A stretch of DNA of 64,000 bases from positions 3,162,001-3,226,000 of the forward strand of contig NZ_CP114283.1 in NCBI RefSeq assembly GCF_027107535.1, in the 5' to 3' direction. This document shows positions 8,666-18,032 of the stretch, in pieces. The DNA comes from Streptomyces aurantiacus (GTDB taxonomy: Bacteria; Actinomycetota; Actinomycetes; Streptomycetales; Streptomycetaceae). Below the pieces are notes generated by a model that was not told where the DNA came from, did no database searches, and saw nothing but the letters and a program-made list of their open reading frames with translations. A program made the translations under genes and the position numbers. Every line of letters begins with the position of its first letter. The stretch's first letter is position 1.

Positions 8666-9553
8666 TCACTCGCCCTGGAGCCCCGCGATGACCGCTCCGA
8701 AAGCCTCCATGTACGGCTCCAGCACCGTCAGGTACGAGAAGCCGTACCGCTCCCGGACCGCCCGGACCTTCTTCCTGATCTGCTCCACCGAGCCGGCCAG
8801 CACGATCGGCAGCTCCAGGACCTGCTCCTCGGTGAGGTGCGGGATGTGGGGGAGGAGGGGCTGGACGGCGCCCTGCGGGTCGTCCGTGACGACGACCAGC
8901 TGGACGAGCAGGTTCAGTTCGGCGGGTTCGGGCCGGTCGGCGGCGAGGCGCAGGTAGGCCGCCACCCGTTCGTCGATCTCCTCGGCGGAGAGCGGCTCCA
9001 GGGTTCCGGTCGTGCTGCCCCGCACCGAGCGCGCGCCGGTGAAGGCCGCGATGTCCGCGTGCTCGGCGGTCAGCCGCAGCATCCGGTCGCCGTTGCCGCC
9101 GACGAGCAGCGGCACCCGCTTCCGCGCCGCCCCCGGCGGATGATCCGCCGTGCCGAGCAGACGGTCCAGCTCCTTGATCATGTGTCGCAGTTGGTCCACA
9201 CGCTCGCGCGGCGAACCGTACGGGAGCCCGGCCGTGTCGTGCTCCGCCTGTACGTATCCGGTGCCGAGCCCCAGTTCGAGGCGTCCGCCGGTGAGCGCGT
9301 CCGTGGTGGCGACCTCGCGGGCCAGCAGCGCCGGATTCCAGAACCCGGCGTTGAGCACGAACGTGCCGAGACGGGGCCGCTCGGTCGCCGCGGCGGCCGC
9401 GACCAGCGAGGGGAAGGGAGCGGGCATGCCGAGATGGTCGGCGACCAGGATCACGTCGTAGCCGAGCTCCTCGGCGCGGCGGCACTTGGCGCGCCATTCG
9501 CCCGCGGGGGCGGGCGTGACGAGGCTGGCTCCGAAACGGAAGGGGCGCGGCAT
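8666..9553 (-). CDS. LLM-class F420-dependent oxidoreductase
   Basis: A 295-residue TIM-barrel flavin/F420 enzyme of the luciferase-like monooxygenase superfamily. Seen are FRFGASLVTPA at the N-terminus, EELGYDVILVADHLG (about residues 28-42), the GRLELGLGTGYVQAEHD motif (about 94-110) and LLVGGNGDRMLRLTAEHADI (about 155-175). Subfamily features favour F420 over FMN as cofactor, but this is inference. The substrate is unknown. It lies downstream of and on the same strand as the FtsX-like exporter with a 60-base gap, so co-transcription is possible. Confidence 0.9.
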   Translation of the reverse strand: MPRPFRFGASLVTPAPAGEWRAKCRRAEELGYDVILVADHLGMPAPFPSLVAAAAATERPRLGTFVLNAGFWNPALLAREVATTDALTGGRLELGLGTGYVQAEHDTAGLPYGSPRERVDQLRHMIKELDRLLGTADHPPGAARKRVPLLVGGNGDRMLRLTAEHADIAAFTGARSVRGSTTGTLEPLSAEEIDERVAAYLRLAADRPEPAELNLLVQLVVVTDDPQGAVQPLLPHIPHLTEEQVLELPIVLAGSVEQIRKKVRAVRERYGFSYLTVLEPYMEAFGAVIAGLQGE

Positions 9554-9613
9554 GAACTCTCCTCACCTGCGGGCGACTTGACGCTTCGGACAGTGCTCCG
9601 CGCCTCGTACCGA

Positions 9614-12181
9614 TCACTCGTGCGCGATGGCCGCCAGCACGTTCATGCGTGACGCGCGCAACGCGGGCAGCAGCGCCGCCACGATGCCCACGACGGCCGA
9701 GCCCACGACGACCGCGACGAGGGTGGTCCACGGGATCGCGAACGCCGTCATCCCCTGCAGTGCGAGGACCTGCTGCACGCACACGCCCCACACGAGTCCG
9801 AGGGCCAGGCCGAGCACCGCGCCGAACACGGCGATCACCACCGACTCCAGCCTGATCATCCGCCGCAGCTGCCGCCGGGCGAGCCCGATCGCGCGCAGCA
9901 GGCCGATCTCGCGGGTGCGCTCCACCACCGACAGGGCAAGGGTGTTGACCACTCCGAGCACCGCGATGACGATCGCGAGTCCCAGCAGGGCGTACACCAG
10001 GTAGAGCAGGACGGCGATCTGGTCGTGGATCAGCTTCTTGTAGTCGGCGAGGTCGCGGACCTGCACCTGGGGGTACGGGTCGAGCGCCTTGTCGAGGTTG
10101 GAGCGCAGCGTGTCGGCGGAGGCGCCGGCGGCCGCGTTCACGTACAGCGCGGAGTCCTGGCCGCCCGGCACGTACTTCTCGACGGTCCCGAAGCCGAGGA
10201 AGAGCCCGCCCTGCGTTCCGAAGCCCTCGGCGGCGTCCTGGTCGGTCAGCGCCGCCACCTTCAGTTCGGTCTTCCGCCCGGCGGGGAACTCGACGGGAAT
10301 CGTGCTCCCCACGCGCACGTCGTGGTCCTTCGCGAAGCCGGCGTCCATGGCGATGTTCCCGTCCGCGAGCGCGGCGGCCGTGTCCCCCTCGGCGTAGGTG
10401 ATGCGGGCGACCTCGTCCAGCTGGGGCTCGTAGGCCGCCGCCGTCGTCTTGACGCGCTTGCCGTCGGGCAGCCGGACGGCGACCGGCGCGAAGCGCTGCC
10501 GTACGACGAGTCCCGCGCCGTCCGTGTCCTTCACCTTCTCGGTGATCTCCTGCGGGAACGGCATGAAGTTGGCGTTCTGCACCACGAAGTCGGCGCCCAG
10601 CGTCTTGTCGATCTGCTGGTCGAAGGACTTGGTCATGGACGCGCTCGCCACGGACATGCCGCCGACCAGGGCGAGGCCCACCATCAGGGCTGCCGCGGTG
10701 GCGCCCGTGCGGCGCGGGTTGCGCAGCGCGTTGCGCTGGCTCATCCGGCCGACCGGCCCGAACAGGGCCGGGAAGAAGCCGCCGAGGACACGGATCACCG
10801 GGCGGACGAGCAACGGTCCGGCGATCACCGTCGCGGTGAGGGTGAGGACGACACCGAGGCCCAGCAGGGAGGCGGCGGACGAGGTCTTCGTCGCCGTCGC
10901 GCAGCCCACCAGTGCCGCGGCGCCCAGCGGGCCGACGACCGATCCGACGACGGCCCGGACCCGCAACGGCCGGCCCACCCCGGCGATCTCGGCGTCCGAC
11001 AGCGCGGCCATCGGTGACACTCCGGCGGCGCGGCGGGCCGGAAGATACGCCGCGACGAAGGTGACGCCCACCCCGACGACGTACGCGGCGACGGGCGTCC
11101 CCCACCCGATGACCATCTCGGTGCTCTTCAGGTTCATGCCGAACAGACCCATGAGCTCGATCAGTCCGGCCGCGAGCCCGATTCCCGTGGCCAGGCCGAG
11201 CGTGGAGCCCACCAGGCCCAGCAGTGTCGCCTCCGTGAGCACGGAGCGGCGCACCTGGCGCCGGTCGGCGCCGAGCGCACGCAACAGGCCCAGTTCGCGG
11301 GTGCGTTGGGCGATCAGCATGGAGAAGGTGTTGACGATCAGGAAGATCCCGACGAGCACCGCGATCCCCGCGAAGCCGAGCATCACGTACTTGATCACGT
11401 CGAGGAATCCGCCGAGTTGGGACGCCGCCGACTCGGCCTGCTCGTCCGCGGTCTCCAACTCGTAGGTGCCGGAGCCGAGTTCGGCGGCGATGCGCTGCTT
11501 GAGCATCGCATCGCTCACTCCCTCCTTCGCGTCCACCTGGATGCTGGTGGCGGCCCCGGCCCTGCCCAGCAGCTTCTGGGACGCGACCGCCGGGTCGACG
11601 AAGAGGAGTGCGGCGCCGGGGTTGGTGGTCGTGAAGGTCGCGATGCCGACGACCTCCACCTTGAACGACCCGGGCTGCGCGATCACGGTCAGCGTGTCAC
11701 CGATGCGCACGTGCTTCTTGTCGGCCGTGTCCGCGTCGAGGAGCGCCTCACCGGGCCCGCGCGGGGCGTGCCCGGACGTCAGCTTTACGGGGCTGCGCGC
11801 GGTGACGTACCAGTCGCCGGCGATGGTCGGCGCGCCCGTGGTCGGGCCCACCGACTTGTTGTCACTGTCGACGACGGTGACGTTCTCGACGGACACGTCC
11901 TGACGCGCGAGGGCGACCCCGTCGATCTTCGCGATGCGGTCCACGAGGCTCGTGGGCACCGTCTCGACAGCCCCGGAGGGGATCTGTGACTTCAGGTCGT
12001 CCTTCGGGGCCACGGTCACGTCGGCCGACGTGGACGCGAAGAGCCGGTCGAACGTACGACTGACGGTGTCCGAGAAGATCAGGCTGCCCGCGACAAATGC
12101 CACGGACAGGACGACGGCCAGCGCCGAGAGCAGCAGCCGGCCCTTGTGGGCGAGGAAACTCCGGAGTGTCGCCTTCAGCAC
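9614..12181 (-). CDS. ABC transporter permease, FtsX/MacB type with two FtsX domains
   Basis: An 855-residue permease. The N-terminal helix (about 17-37, LLLSALAVVLSVAFVAGSLIFSD) anchors a long extracytoplasmic domain. The first FtsX block (about 265-400) ends in the QRTRELGLLRALGADRRQVRRSV coupling motif. A second MacB-like periplasmic region leads to a second FtsX block (about 720-855) with VVERTREIGLLRAIGLARRQLRRMI. This two-module layout is typical of actinobacterial exporters or mechanotransmission-type ABC systems. It starts 11 bases after the ATPase stop, so the two form one operon. The substrate is unknown. Confidence 0.95.
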   Translation of the reverse strand: MLKATLRSFLAHKGRLLLSALAVVLSVAFVAGSLIFSDTVSRTFDRLFASTSADVTVAPKDDLKSQIPSGAVETVPTSLVDRIAKIDGVALARQDVSVENVTVVDSDNKSVGPTTGAPTIAGDWYVTARSPVKLTSGHAPRGPGEALLDADTADKKHVRIGDTLTVIAQPGSFKVEVVGIATFTTTNPGAALLFVDPAVASQKLLGRAGAATSIQVDAKEGVSDAMLKQRIAAELGSGTYELETADEQAESAASQLGGFLDVIKYVMLGFAGIAVLVGIFLIVNTFSMLIAQRTRELGLLRALGADRRQVRRSVLTEATLLGLVGSTLGLATGIGLAAGLIELMGLFGMNLKSTEMVIGWGTPVAAYVVGVGVTFVAAYLPARRAAGVSPMAALSDAEIAGVGRPLRVRAVVGSVVGPLGAAALVGCATATKTSSAASLLGLGVVLTLTATVIAGPLLVRPVIRVLGGFFPALFGPVGRMSQRNALRNPRRTGATAAALMVGLALVGGMSVASASMTKSFDQQIDKTLGADFVVQNANFMPFPQEITEKVKDTDGAGLVVRQRFAPVAVRLPDGKRVKTTAAAYEPQLDEVARITYAEGDTAAALADGNIAMDAGFAKDHDVRVGSTIPVEFPAGRKTELKVAALTDQDAAEGFGTQGGLFLGFGTVEKYVPGGQDSALYVNAAAGASADTLRSNLDKALDPYPQVQVRDLADYKKLIHDQIAVLLYLVYALLGLAIVIAVLGVVNTLALSVVERTREIGLLRAIGLARRQLRRMIRLESVVIAVFGAVLGLALGLVWGVCVQQVLALQGMTAFAIPWTTLVAVVVGSAVVGIVAALLPALRASRMNVLAAIAHE

Positions 12182-12192
12182 GACGGTCTGCC

Positions 12193-13041
12193 TCAGTCTT
12201 TGTCGGGGGCGATGCCCTGGTCGAGGACGTTGTCCTGGTCGGGGGCGGCGTCACCCTCGAACGTCCCGCGGATCGTGTCGAACCTCTTCATGCGCTCCAG
12301 CACCGCGTCCGCCGTCGGCCGTGCCATCTCGTCCACGATCCGCCCGTCCCCGAGGAAGAGGACCAGGTCGGAGTGGGCGGCCGCGCCCGGATCGTGCGTG
12401 ACCATGACCACGGTCTGCCCCAGCTCGTCGACCGCGTCCCGCAGGAAGCCGAGGACCTCCAGGCCCGCCCGCGAGTCGAGGTTGCCGGTCGGCTCGTCCG
12501 CGAAGATCAGCTCGGGGCGTGACGCGAGCGCCCGGGCGCAGGCGACGCGCTGTTGCTGACCGCCGGAGAGCTGCGCGGGCCGGTGCTTCAGCCGGTCGCG
12601 CAGGCCGAGCTGGTCGATGACCTGGTTCAGCCACTTCTCGTCGGGCTTCCTGCCCGCGATGTCCATGGGCAGCGTGATGTTCTCCGCCGCGTCGAGAGTC
12701 GGGATCAGGTTGAACGACTGGAACATGAAGCCGATCCGGTCGCGGCGCAACTGGGTCAGCTCGCGCTCCTTCAGTCCGGTGATCTCGGTGTCGCCCAGCC
12801 ACACCTGTCCCGTCGAGACGCTGTCGAGCCCCGCCAGGCAGTGCATCAGGGTGGACTTTCCGGAGCCCGAGGGCCCCATGACCGCCGTGAAGCGGCCGCG
12901 CGCGATGTCCACGTCGACCGAGTCGAGGGCGAGCACGGTCGTCTCACCCGACCCGTACGCCTTCGTCAGACCCCGGGCGCGGGCCGCGATCTCCTCGGCG
13001 TCCGTGCGCCCGAGGGCGTGCTCCGTAGCTGCTGTGGACAA
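12193..13041 (-). CDS. ABC transporter ATP-binding protein, MacB/LolD type
   Basis: A 282-residue ATPase with complete motifs: Walker A GPSGSGKST (about residues 57-65), Q-loop MFQSFNLIPTL, signature LSGGQQQRVACARAL, Walker B LIFADEPTGNLD and H-switch VMVTHD. These match the LolD/MacB/FtsE-like class that pairs with FtsX-type permeases. The TTG start at 13041 is chosen because AGGAGG lies six bases upstream. An acidic tail of about 40 residues follows the domain. It is the first gene of the two-gene exporter operon. Confidence 0.95.
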   Translation of the reverse strand: MSTAATEHALGRTDAEEIAARARGLTKAYGSGETTVLALDSVDVDIARGRFTAVMGPSGSGKSTLMHCLAGLDSVSTGQVWLGDTEITGLKERELTQLRRDRIGFMFQSFNLIPTLDAAENITLPMDIAGRKPDEKWLNQVIDQLGLRDRLKHRPAQLSGGQQQRVACARALASRPELIFADEPTGNLDSRAGLEVLGFLRDAVDELGQTVVMVTHDPGAAAHSDLVLFLGDGRIVDEMARPTADAVLERMKRFDTIRGTFEGDAAPDQDNVLDQGIAPDKD

Positions 13042-13173
13042 GGCCGCCTCCTAGGTCGGACTACGGTGTCCGCGGGCGAGCCTAGTGTGATCCGGGGCAC
13101 ACCCGGTATCCCCCCGAAGTGCCGGGTGGGTCTCCGTCGCAGGTCGGTGCCCCCGAGGTCCGTGTAAGGGGCA

Positions 13174-13230
13174 CCCTTAAGGGAAGGGCCCGGCCTGCCC
13201 CCTTGCCGTTGCTAGCGTTCCGGCGCTAGC
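13174..13230 (+). promoter_or_regulatory. palindromes upstream of a toxin-antitoxin operon
   Basis: CCCTTAAGGG lies at 13174-13183. A larger inverted repeat, GCTAGCG-N6-CGCTAGC, lies at 13211-13230 and ends eight bases before the ATG of the ribbon-helix-helix gene. Antitoxins of this fold usually repress their own operon through such sites, so the second repeat is the likely autoregulatory operator. Confidence 0.5.
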
Positions 13231-13238
13231 TTCGAAGT

Positions 13239-13466
13239 ATGGCGAAGACCCAGCTGAACGTACGCGTGGACGAGGGCACCGCCCGCGCCGCGCGTGAACG
13301 CGCCCTGGCCCGCGGGATGAGCGTCAACCGCTACATCGAGGAACTGGTCAGACAGGACACCGGCGAGGCCGGCCACACCTTCGTCGAGGCCGCCGCCGAC
13401 TTCATGAAGCAGTACGAGTCCGTGTTCGCCGAGGAGTTCGGCGCGGAACGAGAAGGCCGTCGCTGA
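13239..13466 (+). CDS. ribbon-helix-helix antitoxin-like protein
   Basis: A 75-residue protein. TQLNVRVDEGTARAARERALARGMSVNRYIEELVRQD (about residues 4-40) reads as a beta strand followed by two helices, which is the ribbon-helix-helix fold used by many antitoxins to bind DNA as dimers. The acidic and amphipathic C-terminal part (about 45-75, EAAADFMKQYESVFAEEFG) would be the toxin-binding segment. The next gene starts four bases after its stop, and an inverted repeat directly upstream suggests autorepression. Confidence 0.8.
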   Translation: MAKTQLNVRVDEGTARAARERALARGMSVNRYIEELVRQDTGEAGHTFVEAAADFMKQYESVFAEEFGAEREGRR

Positions 13467-13470
13467 GCTC

Positions 13471-13854
13471 TTGAACGAACCCCTGAACATCAGAGTCGAC
13501 CTCGCCTGGCTCCTCATGGTCGCCGAACAGAAGACGCCCGGAGACCCCCAGGTCGTCGACTGGGGAGCACTCGTCGCCGCCGTCAGCCGGCACGAGGCCG
13601 CGATATTCGGCGTCCCCGTCTACGACACCCCGCACACCCGCGCCGCCGCGCTGCTCCAGCTCCTGCTGCACGTGCCGGCACTCGAACGTTCGAACGCGAT
13701 GTTCGCCATGGCCGTCGCGTACGCCTACCTCGTGGCCAGCGGCCTGAAGGTCGTCACGTCACCCGAGCAGGTCCGCGACCTGGCCAGACTGGTCAAGACG
13801 GGCGAGGCGACGGTGCAGGACATCGCGCGAGAGCTGCGCCAGTGGACCCTGTGA
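13471..13854 (+). CDS. Fic/Doc-like toxin component with a degenerate active-site motif
   Basis: A 127-residue all-helical protein resembling the small Doc branch of the Fic family, as found in Streptomyces next to RHH antitoxins. The VYDTPHTRAAALLQLLLHVPALERSNAMFAMAVAYAYL region (about residues 50-87) occupies the place of the Doc helix and catalytic loop. The canonical HxFx(D/E)GN(K/R)R is not intact: His, Glu and Asn remain as HVPALERSN with altered spacing, and the following basic residues are replaced by Ala-Met. The start is TTG at 13471. It may be a divergent kinase/AMPylase or an inactive relative. Confidence 0.72.
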   Translation: MNEPLNIRVDLAWLLMVAEQKTPGDPQVVDWGALVAAVSRHEAAIFGVPVYDTPHTRAAALLQLLLHVPALERSNAMFAMAVAYAYLVASGLKVVTSPEQVRDLARLVKTGEATVQDIARELRQWTL

Positions 13855-13863
13855 GGCCCGTCG

Positions 13864-13883
13864 GCCGTGCCCGCTCGCACGGC
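13864..13883 (+). terminator. hairpin terminator after toxin gene
   Basis: The arms GCCGTGC and GCACGGC with a 6-nt loop start ten bases after the toxin stop codon. Confidence 0.5.
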
Positions 13884-14049
13884 GACGTGAGGCCCCACGG
13901 CCGGGCGGCGCGCGTACCCGGTGCTTCGCACGGTGCTGAAGGGCTGTCGCCCACCAGGCGACGTGATGAGACGTGAGGCGGCACCGAGCCTGCCCCGTGC
14001 AGAGAATTGCGCCCGGCCCGGCCCATCCGGCCCGGTGGTCGCGACGGCT

Positions 14050-14751
14050 TCAGGAGACGGCCGGGTCCCGGGCGTCCGGACGGCGCGCGGTGCCCAGCAC
14101 GCAGTACGAACTCGGCGTCCGCGGCCCCCTGTCGGGCACCAGCAGCCGCCGGTAGGCGCCGAGCTCGTACCCCGCGTCCCTGATCGCGGCGACCGGGTCC
14201 CGGTTCACGTGACAGCCGCCGAACAGCAGCGGCCACACCGTGCGGTCGAGGACGCGCTGCCCGGTCGTCATCGCGCGGCCGCCGCCCCTGCCGTGCTCGA
14301 AGAAGCGCAGCTCACCGCCCGGGCGCAGGACACGGCGGATCTCGGCGAGCGCCCGCGGCAGGTCCCGTACGCTGCACAGCACCAGTGACACGACGGCCCC
14401 GTCGAACGCCTCGCTCTTGACCGGCAGGGCCTCCGCGACCCCCGGCACCACGTCGACCGGCACGTCGGCGCGCCGGGCCGCGGTCCCGGCCAACTGCCGC
14501 AGGCGGCGCTCGGGTTCGATCGCGACGACCTCCGAGACCGTGCCCGGATAGTGGGCGAAGTTCAGGCCGTTGCCCGCGCCGATCTCGATGACCCGGCCGG
14601 AGAGCCCGGCGAGCAACTCGTCGCGATGGACGCCGATCGCAGGCTCGGCCGCCACGCTCAGCCGGGCGTAGAAGCGGGCGAACAGCGGGTGGTGCACCGG
14701 AGGCGGAGGCAGCGTGCCGGTCTTGCCGAATCTGGAGCCGAGCGGTCGCAT
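14050..14751 (-). CDS. class I SAM-dependent methyltransferase
   Basis: A 233-residue Rossmann-fold methyltransferase of the Methyltransf_11 kind. Motif I is VIEIGAGNGLNFAHYP (about residues 53-68), followed by the acidic VVAIEPERRL after strand 2, FDGAVVSLVLCSVRD for motif II and VLRPGGELRFFEHG for motif III. The arrangement resembles phospholipid or small-molecule methyltransferases similar to UbiE/PMT proteins; the substrate is not predictable. It is a stand-alone gene. Confidence 0.9.
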   Translation of the reverse strand: MRPLGSRFGKTGTLPPPPVHHPLFARFYARLSVAAEPAIGVHRDELLAGLSGRVIEIGAGNGLNFAHYPGTVSEVVAIEPERRLRQLAGTAARRADVPVDVVPGVAEALPVKSEAFDGAVVSLVLCSVRDLPRALAEIRRVLRPGGELRFFEHGRGGGRAMTTGQRVLDRTVWPLLFGGCHVNRDPVAAIRDAGYELGAYRRLLVPDRGPRTPSSYCVLGTARRPDARDPAVS

Positions 14752-14846
14752 ACGGGCCTCCCCTGGGTGCGGACCTACCGCGATTGTCCCCCCGGAGGGC
14801 CACCCTCACCCGTCCGCCGCCCGGCGGTTCTCGCCCTCACCGCCGC

Positions 14847-14890
14847 GGTCCGCCCCGGAAACCCGGCCGCGCCGGGGCCCGGGGCGGACC
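14847..14890 (-). terminator. 12-bp stem terminator after the lipase gene
   Basis: Perfect 12-bp arms (GGTCCGCCCCGG and CCGGGGCGGACC) enclose a 20-nt loop. The element starts ten bases after the lipase stop on the minus strand, which supports a role in ending that transcript. Confidence 0.6.
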
Positions 14891-14899
14891 TGTGGGGCG

Positions 14900-15580
14900 T
14901 CAGGCGACGAAGTCGCGCACCTGCTCGTAGACGCCGTGGTCGTTGTTCATGTCGGTGTGCGAGACGCATCCGACCTCGACATTGGTGGCGCCGCTGAGGA
15001 TCGCACTGGTGTCGGGGGTCAGTGCGTCGTCGCAGTTCGACCAGTAACTGGCGTAGGAGACGCTGCCTGGTGTCTCGTCCCCCGAGTTGAGCGCGGTCAG
15101 GAACGAGCTGCCGGTGTACATCTGTGCACACGACGTGTAGAGCCACTGGCACCAGCCGGCCGTCGTGGTCCCGTGGTTCACACCGGCCGTCGACACGAAG
15201 TCGTCCACGTACGCGGTGCCGCCGAGGTTCTTGAGGTAGTAGCGGGAGTTGAGCGCGCCCATCGAGTGGACGACCAGGTCGACCTTGGCCGCTCCGGTCT
15301 GCGTGCGCACGCTCTGGATCTTGGCGGACAGCTGCTGGGCGGTCGTGACGTTCGACTGGCCCCAGTCGTACGACCAGGAGAACAGCTCGGAGCTCGTGTA
15401 GCCGTCGGCCTTGAAGTCGGCGATCCAGTCGTCCCAGCTGCTCGACGAACTGCTCAGTCCGTGTACGAAGACGACGGGATTGCGGGCGGCCGCGTGGGCC
15501 GGGGACGCGGGCAGGGACAGGAGCAGCGACGCGAGCGCGGCTGCGAAGACCGTGCCGGCAGTGCGAATGCGGCGGGTCAT
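14900..15580 (-). CDS. secreted alpha/beta-hydrolase lipase
   Basis: A 226-residue extracellular lipase/esterase. A signal peptide is clear: MTRRIRTAG, then a hydrophobic core, then an AHA-A cleavage site near residue 29. The mature part has the oxyanion-hole motif [14 protein letters not shown] (about 35-48), the nucleophile in [14 protein letters not shown] (consensus GHSMG with Val for the first Gly), and a C-terminal Asp/His region ([19 protein letters not shown]) supplying the His. Four Cys residues could form disulfides, as in Streptomyces lipases of this small type. AGGAGGC five bases before the ATG fixes the start. Confidence 0.9.
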   Translation of the reverse strand: MTRRIRTAGTVFAAALASLLLSLPASPAHAAARNPVVFVHGLSSSSSSWDDWIADFKADGYTSSELFSWSYDWGQSNVTTAQQLSAKIQSVRTQTGAAKVDLVVHSMGALNSRYYLKNLGGTAYVDDFVSTAGVNHGTTTAGWCQWLYTSCAQMYTGSSFLTALNSGDETPGSVSYASYWSNCDDALTPDTSAILSGATNVEVGCVSHTDMNNDHGVYEQVRDFVA

Positions 15581-15686
15581 GACGCCTCCTGAAGGGGGTG
15601 GGTTCGTCAGGAGTGTCCGGCGGGGTCTACGCGCGGCGCATCGGTGAAATCGCCGGTCTTTACGCACCACTTAACTCGCCAGTAAC

Positions 15687-18020
15687 GTGAAAGGCGTGGT
15701 GACTTCGGTGAACCCCCCGCCTCTCCCGCAGCATCCGCCACCGTCCCTGACGCACGCTCCGGAACAGCCGGGCGGCGTGGCGCGGACGCTCGCGCGAACG
15801 CCGATGCCCGAGGGCGTCCGGATACGGGTGCTGCGCGCCGTGCACGGCGATCCGCTCGCCGCCGCCGAACTCACGGCCGCCCTCGACGAGCGCCAACTGG
15901 CCGGTCTCGAACCGCTGCCGGCCGACCCCGCCGCCGTGGTGCCCGGCCTCCTGAGGTCGCTCCGGCCGGAGTTCCGCTCGCTCCCGTCCGACACCCGGCG
16001 TCTCCTGCTGATCGCCGCCGCCGACCAGCACCCGGTCGCCACGCACGCCTACCAACGCGCGGTGGCCGCGGCCCGGCTGGACACCGGCCCCCTCGACGAC
16101 GCGGAGGCGGCAGGGCTCGCCAGGGCCACGTCCGGCGGAGTCGTGTTCCGGGATCCCTGGACCCGCATCGCCGCCTACGAGACCGCCTCCGCCGTGGACC
16201 GGCGCGAGACACACCGGCTCCTTGCCCGGGTCCTGCGCGGCGAGGGCGAGGCACCCCGCCGGTCCTGGCACCGGGCCGCGGCCGCGCTCGGTCCCAGCCG
16301 GCGCCTTGCGGCGGAACTGCGCGCCGCGGCGCACGAGGCGCGCGCCGCCCAGGAACACGCGCTGGCCTGCGTACTCCTCGAACGGGCGGCCGAGCTGATT
16401 CCGGACCCGCGTGAACGGCCGCGCCTGCTGGCCCGCGCCGCCGCCGACGCCTGGCGCTCCGGCGACGGCGACCGGGCCCGCCGCCTGGCCTCCCACGGGA
16501 ACATCGACGGGCTGAACGGACTGCTCGCTCTACGCGCGGGGAACGCGACGGAGGCGTTCGACGCGCTCCTCGCGGGAGCGGAGCGCAGTGCCGAGCGCGG
16601 CGCGGAGAGGGGCATGGAGAGAGAGCCGGAAGCGAGCACGGGCGCCCCGTCCGACCGCACGGTCAAAGGCGCGCTGATCGAGGGCGCGGGCGGCAGCCGG
16701 GTGGTGTTCCCCGCCGCTGCCGACGCCTCCGCGCACCTGCTGGCACGTGCCACCGAAGCCGCCGTCTACACCGGGGACCTGCGCCGCTGCCGGGAGGCCG
16801 CGGCGGTCGCCGACCGGCTCGGGATCGTACCCCCGGGCACGCTGGGAGGACTGGCCGCGGCGTTCGACGGGCGCTACGAGGACGCCCGTGACCTGCTGAA
16901 GGCGGCCGCCGGGCGCTGCGGGCCCGGCGGCGACCCCACCTCGCTGATCCACGCCTCGATCGCCGCGCTGCTGCTCGGCGACCACACCCGCGCCGCGGCC
17001 GCGGCTGTCGGGGCCGCCGCCTCGGCCCGTGCCATGGGCGAGCCCGCGGCCGTTCCGCAGGCCATGGAGTTCCGGGCGTACGCCGAGTTCTGGACCGGCC
17101 GCCCGCGATCCGCCGGAGCCGCGGCGCTGGACGCCCTGCGGCAGGCGTACGCCACCGGACAGGACAACGGGGCCTGTCACCTCCAGGCGGCCCTCGCCAT
17201 GTTCGCGGCCGTCACCGGCGACGAGGAGCTCTGCCGGGCCCGCGCCGAGGCGGCCCGCACCCACGCCCTGGAACGCGGCCTCGGTCTCCCCGCCGCCCTC
17301 GCCCTGTGGGCGCTCGCCTTCCTCGACCTCAGCACGGGCCGGTACGCGGCCTCCGCGTCCCGGCTGCGGGCGCTCGCCGGGTTCGGCCCCGGGCACGGGC
17401 ACCGGGCCGTCCGCCACCTCGCCACCCCGCACTACGTGGAAGCCGCCGTCCGCACGGGGGACACCCGGGTCGCGCGCGCCGCCCACGCCGACTACGACCG
17501 CTGGGCGAGGGCCGTCCGCAGCCCCGACGACCTGGCCCTGAGCGCCCGCTGCCGGGCCCTGCTGGCCACCGGCCACGACGCCGCCGACCACTACCGGACC
17601 GCTCTCGGCCTCCACGCCGACGGGACCCGGGACTTCGAACGCGCCCGTACGGAACTCCTGTTCGGCAGCGCCCTGCGCCGGCTGCGCAACCGTACGGAGG
17701 CCCGTGACCGGCTGCACAGCGCCCTCGAGGCGTTCGAACACTTCGGCTCCCCGCACTGCGCGGCCCAGGCCAGGGCCGAGCTGCGCGCACTGGGCGAACC
17801 GGCCCGGCCCCAGGCCGCCGCACGGCCCTTGGCCGCCGTTCTCACCGCCCAGCAGCTGTTGGTGGCCCGCATGGCCGCCGAGGGCGCCACCAACCGGGAG
17901 ATCGCGTCCCGCCTGCTGCTCAGCCCCCGCACCATCGACCATCACCTGCGCGGCGTCTTCACCCGTCTCGGCATCCGCTCACGCATAGAACTGGTCCGTC
18001 TCCTGGCCTCGGAGGACTGA
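15687..18020 (+). CDS. LuxR-family regulator with TPR-like body, lacking the P-loop domain
   Basis: A 777-residue regulator. The C-terminal LuxR-type HTH (about 715-775) has LTAQQLLVARMAAEGATNREIA and SPRTIDHHLRGVFTRLGI. Before it lie some 500 residues of Ala/Arg-rich helical pairs resembling TPR repeats. The N-terminus (about 40-130, HGDPLAAAELTAALDERQL with a PLPADP) matches the end of the ATPase module of large LAL regulators, but no Walker A or B is present. Thus the usual N-terminal nucleotide-binding half is missing. Several in-frame GTG codons (15687, 15699, 15708) could start it. It is divergent from the lipase gene. Confidence 0.82.
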   Translation: MKGVVTSVNPPPLPQHPPPSLTHAPEQPGGVARTLARTPMPEGVRIRVLRAVHGDPLAAAELTAALDERQLAGLEPLPADPAAVVPGLLRSLRPEFRSLPSDTRRLLLIAAADQHPVATHAYQRAVAAARLDTGPLDDAEAAGLARATSGGVVFRDPWTRIAAYETASAVDRRETHRLLARVLRGEGEAPRRSWHRAAAALGPSRRLAAELRAAAHEARAAQEHALACVLLERAAELIPDPRERPRLLARAAADAWRSGDGDRARRLASHGNIDGLNGLLALRAGNATEAFDALLAGAERSAERGAERGMEREPEASTGAPSDRTVKGALIEGAGGSRVVFPAAADASAHLLARATEAAVYTGDLRRCREAAAVADRLGIVPPGTLGGLAAAFDGRYEDARDLLKAAAGRCGPGGDPTSLIHASIAALLLGDHTRAAAAAVGAAASARAMGEPAAVPQAMEFRAYAEFWTGRPRSAGAAALDALRQAYATGQDNGACHLQAALAMFAAVTGDEELCRARAEAARTHALERGLGLPAALALWALAFLDLSTGRYAASASRLRALAGFGPGHGHRAVRHLATPHYVEAAVRTGDTRVARAAHADYDRWARAVRSPDDLALSARCRALLATGHDAADHYRTALGLHADGTRDFERARTELLFGSALRRLRNRTEARDRLHSALEAFEHFGSPHCAAQARAELRALGEPARPQAAARPLAAVLTAQQLLVARMAAEGATNREIASRLLLSPRTIDHHLRGVFTRLGIRSRIELVRLLASED

Positions 18021-18032
18021 GCCGGAGGCGGG

